NCBI RefSeq assembly: GCF_963675165.1
Contig: NC_087377.1
Location: forward strand, 904,501 to 968,500
Length of the DNA: 64,000 nt
From: Halichondria panicea
Lineage: Eukaryota > Porifera > Demospongiae > Suberitida > Halichondriidae
Reading direction: 5' to 3'
Shown here piece after piece: positions 36,178 to 48,815 of this stretch; position 1 is the first letter of the stretch, and every line of letters starts with the position of its first letter. The notes beneath the pieces are model-generated. The model did no database searches and was not told the DNA's origin. It saw only the letters and a program-made list of their open reading frames with translations. The translations under genes and the position numbers were made by a program.

Positions 36178-37211
36178 GAGTACAGCAGCCATTTAGTGTT
36201 AGGTAGTGCCAGACCATCAAACCATCACCTTGTCCATCCATATAATTTATACACAACCATCAACCTACACAGAGAGCATGAGAGACTTGTCACACAACAT
36301 AGCTAGCTACTTATCTGTGTGTATGTGGCTCCTCCACAACCGTCAACCTACACAGAGAGCATGAGAGACATGCCACACGACATAGCTAGCTACTCATCTG
36401 TGTGTATGCTGTTACAGTGGCTCCTCCACACAATCAACCTACACAGAGAGCATGAGAGATACTGTACACAATGGAACTACTTATTTTTTGCTGTGAAGAG
36501 ACATCGACCTACACACCATAGAAGCCAGCCATACTTATCTTTATTGTCTTCATAGCTGCACACAAAACAATCAAGAGACACTATAAATGATAGTAGTGGG
36601 CGTTGAGATCTGAGCCCCTCCCCCACATCTCCAGTCAAGCCCCGACCCCTTCAGTACCTGCAATACATTATACAGTGATGAGGTTAGTAATCCTCCCTGG
36701 GTCCCAGAGCAGCATGGCTTGTCTGTACCTGGAGGAGAGAGGAGACAAAAGCAGTGAGAGAATGGAATACTAGCTATAGTACAGTATAGCTAGTAGGAGG
36801 AGCTGTGTGTGTGTGCATTGTGGCTGCAAGAGAACAAGCAAATGCATGGTTACATTGAGAGCAGCAGTTTAAACAAAACCATCCACTCCACACAATACAA
36901 TACCAGCCAATCACCACCACAGCTGACAACCATCAGCCTAGTATTATCAATACACACACAATACATAATTATAACACCAGACAACAAAATTACACCCATA
37001 GCTGTTTGTGCTGTGCAGAGAAGAGATGAGAAATTCCCACAACAACAAATCAATTCAACAGCGAACACCACCAATTAATTCAGATCATTATTATCATCTT
37101 AATACCAGACCTTGAATGAATGCACTCCTGACCAGACAAATCATTATAATCAAATCACACATCATCACCAAACCAGACTGTGCAACAAAATTTCCCAACC
37201 CCACAACAACC
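36178..37211. repeat. Module R copies within the tandem duplication
   Basis: Cores at 36178-37211 and 39316-40350, each stopping abruptly at ACAACCA. The next bases, CACACATAAATGAAAGG, belong to the two-gene element. The missing continuation of the module is found at 46336. Confidence 0.85.
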
Positions 37212-40200
37212 ACACACATAAATGAAAGGTGTCAATTTGGCATGCAAACGCGTGTCAAACTGCTTTCCCAAAAATTAACACACTAACACGGGTGTCAAAT
37301 TAATATATGTCATTTTTACTGTGTCAAAACTGAAACATGCTGTAACTTTTGGTGTGTCGAACAGAGGTATGTCATTTTAAAACGTCACGGTTACAAGAAT
37401 ATGACCATATAAATAAAAATACACAAAAGAAACGCCGGAATTATACATAAATATCAAGTAAAACTGAATATAACATAATCATAATTGATACAGTCGGTAA
37501 CTAACTCGGTAATAACTTGGTAACAGTAAATGTACAGTTGGGGTAACTAATGTTGATCTAGCAAGTTTATGAATGATGAGTATACCTCACTGTTTTTTTT
37601 ACAGATGTCTCTTTCACACCCATCAACACTTCCTGTATGAAGAGAAGGAGACCAGAGGCAGGTGATGGCTTGGGGTAACTGACATAGAAGGCGTAGTATG
37701 TTGCAAACAAGCTGATAACCGAGTCAATGACACTGTCGCCCAATACTTCAAAGAGAACCTTTCCTTCACCAAGGATGAACGCTTGCATGCCATTCATGCT
37801 CTTGTCAGCAAAAATTGCAAGCCTTGGCTCTGGAAAGGTCTTTTCAGCTGTCACTTCCTCAATATCAGTCCCGACCTGCAACAAATAAGAGTTAAATTCT
37901 GAACGCTTAGAAACAGACCTTTCAAATGGTACCATCAAAGTTCATGAAAGATAACATTATTTGCCAATTTAGTCCCAGGGTTTCATACAGGATTTTTTGC
38001 TAGGGGGGGAAACCTGCCGACCAAAGGTCGGCAGGTTTCGGTCGGCACAACGTAGGGGGATCCGGGGGCATCCTCCCCTGGGAAAATTTGAAAAAACGGT
38101 GCTTTGTGGTGCATTCTGGTAGATTTTAGTGGGCTGGTGTTTACTACTCTCACCTGTAAAAACCACTTTACACCTAACTAATGATTTTATTACATCATAA
38201 GTTGGGGAATTGTCAGGGGGGGGAAACTTTGTCTAGGGGGGGGAAATCCCGGGGTTCCCCTACCTCTGTATGAAACCCTGAGTCCCCATGGTCCGAGGTC
38301 AAAAAATAACAAATTAAGGGCCCGGATGAAATATTGGATTGAAACACGTCATTTGAAATGTATTTTTCTAAGCTTTCGAAATAATTATATAAAATGTTTG
38401 CCATTGAATCAACTGTTATGGCTGTTGTAAGACCCCCACCCCTCGTGAATCTTTCAGCTGTTGAAAGACACCCCCCTTCCGTTGAATTCGTGAATCTTTT
38501 AGCTGCCATAACTTAAATTCTGTGGATCGAAAGTCGAAAATTTTTTGAATGCTTAGAAACACCTTTCAAATGGTATATGATAGTTGTATGTTTTTTATGC
38601 GTAGTACTCCCCCCTTCTTGTGTGACAGTGTTTTAAGTGGAATAGTTATTGTTTTTTATGTGCTGTACTCCCCCTTGTGTTGTATTTTTATGCGAGTGGG
38701 CTGAATGCGCTAGCGAACGTCTTAGGCTCTCTCTCGCGAGTTGGCTGAATGCGCCACGAAAATGACCCGCTATACGATAGTTGGAATAGTTAGTGTTTTT
38801 TATGCACTGTACTCCCCCCTTGCATGTGTGACGGTGTTTTGGGTTAGTTAGTGTTCACTTCTCTATAATTACATACATGCATTAATTTGGGTGACAATTT
38901 GTGGGACATTATGATCATTGACGTGTGCAATAAATGATGTATATATACTGTGTGTGTGTGCAGGACTGAACACCAGCCCCCAGCATGTATCATGAGGGAC
39001 GCTGTACAGAGATGTTAGGGCAAGTTCCTTTAATTAGATCCAGATATTGTAATTATTTCCTTCTTCCAGGTTGTTGGTCGCTAAATGTGCTTATAGTTGC
39101 CATGGAGATGGAGATGGTAATTGACTGAAGTCATGTACCTACCTCTCGATAGAAGGAAACAAGGATTTGTCAATAATTATAGTACTGTGATAAATAAATG
39201 TTTTGTCAACTTCGATTCTCTAAGATCATAATTATTCATAACTATAATTATACTATTGTTCTTGTTCTTACAAAACTTTAAATTATGTTACGTTGTTTCA
39301 TATTAATTATATATCGAGTACAGCAGCCATTTAGTGTTAGGTAGTGCCAGACCATCAAACCATCACCTTGTCCATCCATATAATTTATACACAACCATCA
39401 ACCTACACAGAGAGCATGAGAGACTTGTCACACAACATAGCTAGCTACTTATCTGTGTGTATGTGGCTCCTCCACAACCGTCAACCTACACAGAGAGCAT
39501 GAGAGACATGCCACACGACATAGCTAGCTACTCATCTGTGTGTATGCTGTTACAGTGGCTCCTCCACACAATCAACCTACACAGAGAGCATGAGAGATAC
39601 TGTACACAATGGAACTACTTATTTTTTGCTGTGAAGAGACATCGACCTACACACCATAGAAGCCAGCCATACTTATCTTTATTGTCTTCATAGCTGCACA
39701 CAAAACAATCAAGAGACACTATAAATGATAGTAGTGGGCGTTGAGATCTGAGCCCCTCCCCCACATCTCCAGTCAAGCCCCGACCCCTTCAGTACCTGCA
39801 ATACATTATACAGTGATGAGGTTAGTAATCCTCCCTGGGTCCCAGAGCAGCATGGCTTGTCTGTACCTGGAGGAGAGAGGAGACAAAAGCAGTGAGAGAA
39901 TGGAATACTAGCTATAGTACAGTATAGCTAGTAGGAGGAGCTGTGTGTGTGTGCATTGTGGCTGCAAGAGAACAAGCAAATGCATGGTTACATTGAGAGC
40001 AGCAGTTTAAACAAAACCATCCACTCCACACAATACAATACCAGCCAATCACCACCACAGCTGACAACCATCAGCCTAGTATTATCAATACACACACAAT
40101 ACATAATTATAACACCAGACAACAAAATTACACCCATAGCTGTTTGTGCTGTGCAGAGAAGAGATGAGAAATTCCCACAACAACAAATCAATTCAACAGC

Positions 40201-40728
40201 GAACACCACCAATTAATTCAGATCATTATTATCATCTTAATACCAGACCTTGAATGAATGCACTCCTGACCAGACAAATCATTATAATCAAATCACACAT
40301 CATCACCAAACCAGACTGTGCAACAAAATTTCCCAACCCCACAACAACCACACACATAAATGAAAGGTGTCAATTTGGCATGCAAACGCGTGTCAAACTG
40401 CTTTCCCAAAAATTAACACACTAACACGGGTGTCAAATTAATATATGTCATTTTTACTGTGTCAAAACTGAAACATGCTGTAACTTTTGGTGTGTCGAAC
40501 AGAGGTATGTCATTTTAAAACGTCACGGTTACAAGAATATGACCATATAAATAAAAATACACAAAAGAAACGCCAGAATTATACATAAATATTATACATA
40601 AATTATACATAAATATCAAGTAAAACTGAATATAACATAATCATAATTGATACAGTCGGTAACTAACTCGGTAATAACTTGGTAACAGTAAATGTACAGT
40701 TGGGGTAACTAATGTTGATCTAGCAAGT

Positions 40729-43113
40729 TTATGAATGATGAGTATACCTCACTGTTTTTTTTACAGATGTCTCTTTCACACCCATCAACACTTCCTGTAT
40801 GAAGAGAAGGAGACCAGAGGCAGGTGATGGCTTGGGGTAACTGACATAGAAGGCGTAGTATGTTGCAAACAAGCTGATAACCGAGTCAATGACACTGTCG
40901 CCCAATACTTCAAAGAGAACCTTTCCTTCACCAAGGATGAACGCTTGCATGCCATTCATGCTCTTGTCAGCAAAAATTGCAAGCCTTGGCTCTGGAAAGG
41001 TCTTTTCAGCTGTCACTTCCTCAATATCAGTCCCGACCTGCAACAAATAAGAGTTAAATTTGAGGTGCATGCTTCCACAATAATGACGCATGAAAGGAAT
41101 TACAGTGTTACTGCCTCCGTATATATAGCCGGTAATTTTCGGGAGACAAAATATTTGATTACCGGCTATAATTATGCGTATATATACGTTGTTGTTTTTA
41201 CTTACTTGATACAAAGTAAAAGCAGCTGCAGCTTTAGAGGCTACTCCTGCGGGCCTGAGTTGTGTGTCAATGAACAGAAGTGCCTTGTAGCTCTGAGTTT
41301 CTTCAGAGTCAGTGGGCACTTCACCATCCATCTGCAGCAGAGTTGGAACAATCTTAGTCCAAGAATCTCTGATTCGAGAGATGGATTCCTCCCCACACAT
41401 TAGCGTGAACTCCAACAGCACCTATAACATTTCAAGACTCAATAAATAACCAAGAAAACATTAGGTGTATAATTATGGTTAAATAAACAATTTAAAGAGC
41501 TAACGCACTTACCCATTGATTTCTTGTGAAGAAAGGATATGTCAAAAGAAGAATTGACATCTTGTCACCTGAATCTCCAATTCTCTTCCTTCTTTGTTGG
41601 TGCGTCTCCCTTATTAACTGTGTAATTGCTGCGTTGTTAGGCGCTTTCTTGGTGAATTGGTCGCACAACCGACCGTGGTTTCGATCGCATGCACATTCGT
41701 CCACACTGATAACGGAGTCTTGGCCAGGAGCGGCTTCAGCTGGCTTTGCTGCAATTATTTGCACTAAGTGCGCCTTTTCTGTCTTGAGAGGTTTGATTGC
41801 TGACGGTACTGACCTCTTTCTCCGATTTCAGAAGAACATAGTAACCTGTTGCTTCACTGTATGCTGCATGCATGTTGTATGATTAATTATAGCTATAAAA
41901 ATTTGCAATTATGTATAATTATAATACATGCATGCATTGTTATTATTGTATAATGCTCACCCAATAGCATCCATCAATAATATTACAATCTTGTTTCGTA
42001 GCTGCTCAAAGCTATTACACAAAACCTTAGCCATTTCGTCGTACTGATTTCCTTTCGGATTCGGGCAAAGACCATAATAGAAGAGGGAAGCTTCTCGTAT
42101 TAATGCTAGTTTGTCTTTTCCGTAAATTTGTTTCGCTATTATTGCTCTGTTTACTCTCTCACTGAATACTGGTGGAAGTGGGCACGGAGTTGGTAGGGTC
42201 TTCGTAGGTGCTGCCAGCACCAGTGGGCAAGGAGTTGGTAGGGTCTTCGTAGGTGCTGCCAGCACTTCGTACTCTTCTGTCCATGGCTTTTTAGCAGGTG
42301 GTTCAGCTGCTTCATCACTTCTTGCAGGCAGCATTGCTAGAGGATAGTTGGCCACAGCTTCGTCCTCAAAATCCCCCATGTTGTAATCCTCTATCAGATT
42401 ATAGCTGGCACTCATTTGACGTATCGTACCACTCATGGAGCAATTTTCCTGTAGTTATAAAAGAACGTATATATTATGTCTCAAACTTAACACCACAGAA
42501 TAAGGATATTTCGTGGCCAAAAAATTGCCGCTTTGTTAAAGAATTGCACACTTGTGCAATGTATGAAATAGAAGCCCCTGTAGTGTGCTATGGTGGTTAG
42601 CAACAATTGTAGTTGAACGCCCACATTTACCACAATGCTCAGCTCAGTAGAATGGGGTAGAATGAGAATTGCAGTTGAATACAGTACAATGGGTACAATA
42701 GAGCACGGTATAGAATGGGTAGCATATTCTAGAATTGCAGTACAATGGGTTAACTCTTTTAAGCACTCAACAATTAAAATTACCTGCTATAACTATGGTA
42801 CTAAAGTAAAATGTGTAAATGATTCTAACCTTTTCAAGAAGAGATTTGAGTGCCATCCTCAATCCACTCTGCGGCAACATATGCTTAAATTCCTCAAAGT
42901 CATTGGGTAGTTAAAGCAGTGCAATGCCATCAATTAGGTTTTCTGTAAGTGCAAACAGATAATAATGTACTATAAAAGCTAAGAATATACCTAAGAAGAC
43001 ACTATAATAATTATTAGTCTACGAGTTGTACCTTTGAATGCAGAAACTACTGTTTCAGGAAAGCAGTTTTCCCTCAAGAGTCTCCCCACATCAGTTACAG
43101 ACAACTTTTCCAT
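40729..43113 (-). pseudogene. SAM-domain gene of a two-gene transposon-like element
   Basis: Minus-strand exons: 43113-43032, 42942-42830, 42448-41961, about 41840-41513, 41421-41206, 41037-40729. The first two encode a SAM-like fold: VTDVGRLLRENCFPE, then LIDGIALL, then LPNDFEEFKHMLPQSGLRM. Exon 3 is Pro/Glu rich with a repeated LAAPTKTLPTPCP. The last exon ends ...FATYYAFYVSYPKP and FIQEVLMG. I recall proteins with this ending in fish and cnidarian genomes, often beside C2H2 transposase-like genes. Breaks: TAA inside the SAM exon at 42913-42911, and a frame change or TGA in the fourth exon (near 41825). The last exon is duplicated at 37567-37891. It shares a 190-bp head-to-head spacer with the gene at 43304. 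Confidence 0.7.
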
Positions 43114-43303
43114 CTCTTTCAAGGTTCTTTCAAGGTTTCTAAGTAACAAGTCTAGAGAATATTGCTCTAGGCTATATCTAGTGCGCATGCGCTCTAGATA
43201 AAACTACATAAAATATCGAAATTGGTAACTATTATATTATAAATACAAGCGCGCAAAGCAGTTAGCTCATCAGGTCTCTATAGATTATCTCTCCGTATTA
43301 ATT
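43114..43303. promoter_or_regulatory. Short divergent spacer between the two transposon genes
   Basis: 190 bp between the two start codons, AT-rich in its middle (TATTATATTATAAATAC near 43230). A bidirectional promoter is inferred from the arrangement alone. Confidence 0.35.
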
Positions 43304-46237
43304 ATGGCTGACAACTGTGTAGTGACCTGTTGCATGTGTCTTTTTCAGTGCTATTCCCACAAGTCTCTGCTAAAGCACACTCTTGCTGTTCATCAAAATG
43401 ATCCAAGATTTATGGTCAATTGTAGTGTATGTGGCAAGTCAGCAACAAAATGGGAGACTTTGAGGAAGCATTTACGAAAGCATGGTAAGTCAGCTAATGA
43501 GATCATACATAATAATAGATCTAGCATTAAAACTACTACTATTTAATACATCTATAGTTTTGAATATTACATCTATAGTTTTGAAGTACTTCAACCATTT
43601 TTTATAATTATATACAGATGTTCAGATCGACGCAAGTGATCCAATTACAAGTGACCCAGAATCTTGTACAACCACAAATGATGACGTTGACGACGATTCA
43701 CTACCATTGGTTACATCGGCTCATCCGAAGTTTGACCGGGCCATGTTTCTTCTTCGCAGCACTAGCAGTTTAGCACTTAATTATTCAAGCATCGAACATC
43801 TATGCGAATCAACACAGACACTAATGGAGCAAACTGCAGGACAAATGCAGCAGAAAATGTTGTGTTGTCTTCAAGAAAAAGGCATCACTGTGGATGAGGT
43901 CGTGAAGAAGATTGTCACAGAATGTTGCAATGTTGATGAAATGTTTAGCGGTTTGTCTTCACGAGCGTTAAGAGAGAAATACTACAAACAGCATCTCAAT
44001 TATGTGGTAATTAACGTATTATTTTGTTATCAGTACAATGTAGCATGAAGGTACATGCATTGTTTTATCATCTCATCATGTTAAATTACTGTATATGCAT
44101 GCAATTACAAAATGTATGTTACTAGGAACCATCACCATCACTTCTCGACAAGAACTGGGACTGGGTGAATGACCACGGCAAGATGCATCTGAAGGAGGTT
44201 GAGGCTAAGGGGTACTACATTGATCTCTGGGAGAGCTTGAAGGTTTGTGCTATTTACCAACTCAATCACTGGTTTTATTTTTATAACTTAATTGTCAGAG
44301 TTTGCTATCAAATCCTGCTGTTAGAGAAGAGATCATTGGAAAAAGTCATGTCAGTACAGATGGTAGCATGCGCGATATCTGTGATGGGGACTTTGTTAAG
44401 AAACATCCAGTCTTTCGAGCACATCCAGATGGTTTACAGTTTTTACTGTATCATGATGACATTGAAGTTTGTAATCCTCTCGGAACCAGTGCTGGAGTTC
44501 ACAAGTTTGGTGAGAATTGCATTACATGTTGGTTTATACCTTTTTATAATGACATGTAGGTGTGTTTTACTATATATATACATTGGGAAACATAAGACCA
44601 GTGTTTCGATCATCGCTCCAAGCTATTCAACTACTTGGAGTGGCTAAGTCATCGGACATGAATCAGAGTGCACGTGATATCCTCCTCAGAAACTTTGTTC
44701 AATGCATGAAATTGCTTTCAACAGTAAGTGTTGCTGGTAGTTTTCTTTTTTTTAATATTACTGTGACGTACCTATGATAATGGATATCTCGTGTGTATAC
44801 ATTTCAAATATGCTATTGCAGGATGAAGGATACAGGTTAGAGCTAGACTCAGGTGTGGTAGTACTTCATGGAGCTGTCGTCTGTCTCTGTGGTGACATAC
44901 CTGCTAGTAATTTTCTTGGAGGGTTTAAAAAAGGTGTTGGGTTTGCGCTACGGAAATCAGGCAGTGTCTTTGTTCGAAGGAAGATTTAAAACATTATGAT
45001 AATGTGAGTTAAAAAACCACTGGTGCTAATTGTATTAATTTTTAACTACTTATAGTTTCATGTTGGTGCGTATACCCTGAGAGACTCTCATAGTCACAAC
45101 CATTACTGTCAGCTAGTGGAAAGTGATGTGAATGGATGTTTGGGGTACTCAACTACGTATGGAGTGAATAATGCGAGCATTCTTCTGGACATTCCATTCT
45201 TTGATGTCACCAAATGTCTTCCGTACGACATAATGCACACAATATTTGAAGGTAAAAATTCATTCAATAGCACACAAATATAATTATTATTGCTGCTTCT
45301 GTTCATTAGGTGTTGCTCCACGTCTCCTCAAAGAGCTTCTTGTTACTTTTATCAATATCAAGAAGTACTTCACCTTGTCAGAGCTCAACCAGTCTCTTGC
45401 ATCCCACCATTACGGATATTCAGAGCTTGACACCAAACCAAACACAATTACTGGGTCGACAATGGAGTATCATATCAAACAGAAAGGTGAATGTTCATAT
45501 CATTTTCCCCACTTTTGTACAATGCTTACTTTCATAATTAAAAAGCACATAAATCATCATTACACGCAGCTTCTCAGATGAAAGCACTGATCCGATTATT
45601 CCCGTTTATCATGGGGGGCTTTGTTCCAGAGGGCGATGAACACTGGGGTCTTCTCCTAACTCTGTGGGATATCTGCACAATGGTGACCGCATTTGTGGTT
45701 ACAGAGGCAGATGCTTCTGATCTGGCATGGAAAGTAGAGTTGTTGCTAGAAACATATGTGCAACTCTATCCAAACTCGCCCTATGTTCCAAAGATGCATT
45801 ATCTTCTGCATCTACCTGACGAACTATTAAGGTATTCTAAAATGTCTAAATTAATGCATAAAGTATATACTTTATTTCATTAGATTTGGTCCACCACGAA
45901 ACACATGGTGTATGCGGTTTGAATCCAAGAATAAGGAGTTAAAAGGTTTCACCTCAAACTGCTTTAAGAATGTCCCATACAGTGTGAGTGTCCGACACCA
46001 GCAGAGGTATTGTCACCTTCTAGCAGTGCGTCCTGGACAAGAGATGTCAAATTTCTTGTACAAAGGAGATGAAGTATCCTCAGGTAAATTTCTATTGCTG
46101 TTTGTAAATACAGAATAATTATTACTTTGGAGCTAACTTTTCCTAGGAAAATCTGTCATTTTGGACAATGATCTGGTAGCACCGGTTACACAACTGTGTG
46201 GATTGGACCACCCTCAGCTGCCACTTGTTGCTTATCG
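43304..46237 (+). pseudogene. C2H2-finger, RNase H-like transposase-type gene, truncated
   Basis: Exons: 43304-43484, 43618-44006, 44126-44242, 44299-44509, 44560-44723, 44822-45003, 45056-45251, 45310-45486, 45570-45831, 45884-46083, 46147-46237, all AG..GT bordered. Exon 1 has two C2H2 fingers (C-x2-C-x12-H-x4-H and C-x2-C-x12-H-x3-H). Later blocks are DICDGDFVKKHPVF, DDIEVCNPLGTSAG, TLGNIRPVFRS, DIPASNFLGGFKKG, LPYDIMHTIFEGVAPRLLK, PKMHYLLHLPDELLRFGPP and TWCMRFESKNKELK. This series is typical of a widespread unnamed animal family that I believe is related to CACTA-type transposases. Exon 6 loses frame after FALRK: one base is missing where the family has CRQC. The reading stops at 46237 just before an unrelated repeat, so the C-terminus is missing. 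Confidence 0.75.
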
Positions 46238-46335
46238 GTTAGTTTCGTTAACTTTCACAACAAGCTTGTACCAGTGTATACATTTTTAATTGTTACGATG
46301 TCAGCAAACAAACCCACAGCATTCTGTTTAAAACA

Positions 46336-47260
46336 ACAGTAACTACATGCAATCAAATCAACCACAGAAGGACCACCACCAGTAGTCCAGTAGTTTCCTT
46401 GCCCAAGGGACTAATACAATAAGGGCATAATAAACTAAAGGGACCCTGTGACTGTGAGTACCATTAACTAATCTAGCACAGAAGTAATCAACCAGAATGT
46501 GTGGGATGGTTCAACAACAGTAGACTCACAGAGACAACACCTCCTTGCTCTTGAAGACCTCGTCGACTCCAGTTGCAACAAGCCTGGCACGCAAGGCTTG
46601 CACAAGTGCTCAAGACTACTCTTCACTAATCCAGTCAAAAGCTACAGTTCCCTTGGCACACCTATAGTTTAGTTAAAGCCTGAACTTACCAATTCCATGT
46701 GCAGTAGGCACAGAGTTAAGATCCTAAAAAAGCTGTCATAACAGATTAGCATAAGCAGCAGTTGTCTAACTATATTATAGCTAGCTATTCTAATGATCCT
46801 AGCTATTAAACTAACTATTGGAACTGATAACGAGATCCCAATTATGGCAGGATCCTGTGCTGCTTTCCCTTTAGGCAGTTACTAACGGCAGAGTGCTCCC
46901 TCAATAGACTGGAGTGCCATGAGTAATCCATCTTTGCACCCCGAAGGCTGGTTCGACAATGGTTTCAAGAACAAGAAGATGCTGTCCTGCGACCCGACTG
47001 TTGAAGAACCTTCCACACACATTCTGATTGATTACTTCAGTGCTATGGACATCATCCCTCCTCCTCCCCCCCCCCCACCAAAGGGTTCAAGGCCATGCAG
47101 GTAATATACTCTTAGCCATGCGTATTTAAAACAGTACACAAAAAGCGTTGTCGACACGAGTTTAGCCGTGCATACATGCATTTAACGTGCGCTTTGCTGG
47201 CAAGTATGTATCTATTAAGCTGCATGCATGACCTACACACCTCACAGTCAAGAAGGGGCC
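46336..47260. repeat. 3' half of an interrupted repeat module; second copy of the unknown exon
   Basis: Begins AATCAAATCAACCACAG and follows 14285-15180 closely. An ATG exon at 46919-47100 (MSNPSLHPEGWFDNGF, GTAATA donor) is the counterpart of 14842-15019, with a longer Pro run. The element between 37212 and 46335 sits exactly where the module is uninterrupted at 14280. Confidence 0.8.
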
Positions 47261-47489
47261 ACCACACTTAGACACACGGAATACCAGAACATAAACCTTC
47301 CACTCTCAACAAACAAAGCAACACCGATACACTCAAAGGCCAGAGAGTGAACAATCGAATGCAACAAGATACACACACACCACATGCAACAAGCTACACA
47401 CAAGATGAACATGCAGACGTATAGTTTCAACTTACAAATGACTCCTGCAGCCTGCACTGCTTCCGATGATCCAGCTCTATCTTTCCATG

Positions 47490-47640
47490 GCTGGATATTC
47501 GCGATGGTTCTGCAACACAGTAAAAGGCCTGCGCTGTTTCTGCAACACAGCCTGGTGAAATGCTCGCGATGTTCTGCAACACAGTGGAAAGCTCGCGCTG
47601 TTTCTGCAACACACTGGATGGTTCGCGATGTTTTTGTATC
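47490..47640. repeat. Short tandem repeat around TTTCTGCAACACAG
   Basis: Four to five imperfect copies of about 30-36 bp (GCTCGCG[CA]TGTTTCTGCAA type). Related copies sit at about 7355-7415 and 62815-62875. Non-coding. Confidence 0.75.
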
Positions 47641-47944
47641 ACGGCTGCAAAAAAATCAAGTCAATAGCAATCAATAAAACATGACCAAATAGACAACTAC
47701 AATGCTTCAAAAAAGGCTTCCTAGCGTAACATTCCTGCAAACATGCGAGCTACAAGCAAGCAAAGAAACTCACCTCTTCCAGCAACACACTTCGCTTCTT
47801 CTTCAACGAGCATGCTGACTATAAAAGGGGCGTGCCCTGGGCACTCGAGGCGGAAATGATTAAATATGGCCGCGTGCGGTAAACTCTCTGGCCTCTTTTG
47901 CTTCACTGCTCGCTTCATGCACGCATGGTTTTACTTTGATACGC

Positions 47945-48800
47945 CCCTTATACCTAGCCTCCTTCGCAGCCTCTCCTTTTTCTGTTCTTTGTCACAGAAG
48001 AGAAATATTGGAGGAACAAAGAAAGAAAGAAGGAAGCAACTAAGAAAAAGGAGAGCTGCCTTGCTAAGTCCCGTGATCCCCTACTGAAGTAGACAAATTT
48101 TAACGAGCGTGGGCGAGAGAAAACCTCAATAACTGTCCTCCCACACAGCACTTGGAGCGCATTTACCAGGAACATAATCTGTTATGAACAGTACAGTGCA
48201 GTACAGTGCAGTAGAGTCAGCCTTCGTGAGACCTTTAGTCAGTAGAGGAAGTATGAAAGACTAGAGTAGAGTAGAGTAGACTAGAGTAGAGTAGAGTAGA
48301 CTAGAGTAGAGTAGAGTAGACTAGAGTAGAGTAGAGTAGACTATACTGCTGTAATAATTATATCTACTAATCAAGTGGGTCTGTTCTGAACTCAGGAAAA
48401 AAAACTGAGCTAAATTTAGATATTTAGTCTCTTTAGTCTTTACTAGGTAAGCCCTCGTCTACGATGTTGATTCTGGCTTACTATCTACGATGCTAACAGC
48501 TTTTATTTAGAGTTTGCAATGCGTAGGCTCTGTCAGGCTCCGCCTAGTTGGGTGGAGTCCAACCAACGCTGGTTGGACTCCGCCCAACTAGGCTCCGCCC
48601 AGCTAGTGATTGCCCACATTCATTTTCACTTGTGTACCACTTGTCTACCGTCACCCAACTTAGCAAGGCAGGCTCTCCTTTTTCTTAGTCTCTTCCTTCT
48701 TTCTTTCTTTGTTCCTCCAATTAGTCCCGTATTTTATCTTATTGAACTATGACAAAGAACAGAAAAAGGAGAGGCTGCAAAGGAGGCTACCTTATACCTG
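47945..48800. mobile_element. Element with ~110-130-bp inverted ends and internal tandem repeats
   Basis: CTTATACCTAGCCTCCTTCG...TTTTTCTGTTCTTTGTCA...GGAGGAACAAAGAAAG at 47948-48058 is repeated, inverted, at about 48672-48797. Between them are an array of GTAGACTAGAGTAGAGTAGA (20-bp unit, about four copies, 48258-48342), a shorter CAGTACAGTG repeat (48188-48213), and a perfect-but-one hairpin at 48543-48592 (23-bp arms around TAGTTGGG..GGAGTCCAACCA). No protein recognised. Confidence 0.7.
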
Positions 48801-48815
48801 CATGCATGTAGCACC

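Larger units (their letters stand above)
34759..41060. repeat. 3.1-kb tandem duplication, nearly identical copies
   Basis: Copy 1 runs 34759-37896 and copy 2 runs 37897 to about 41058. Offsets are a constant 3,138 bp through more than 2.6 kb. The only differences I noticed are one base (CGCCGG at 37430s versus CGCCAG at 40570s) and 24 extra bases near 40587. The unit holds flank module, MITE, module R, the left end of the two-gene element and its last exon. The join at 37891-37900 fuses GTTAAA of that gene's intron to TTCTGAACGC of the flank module. Confidence 0.92.

Noticed and set aside
40945-41403. Plus-strand 152-codon open frame
   Set aside because: It is antisense to two spliced exons of the SAM-domain gene, spans their intron, and has no coding resemblance.
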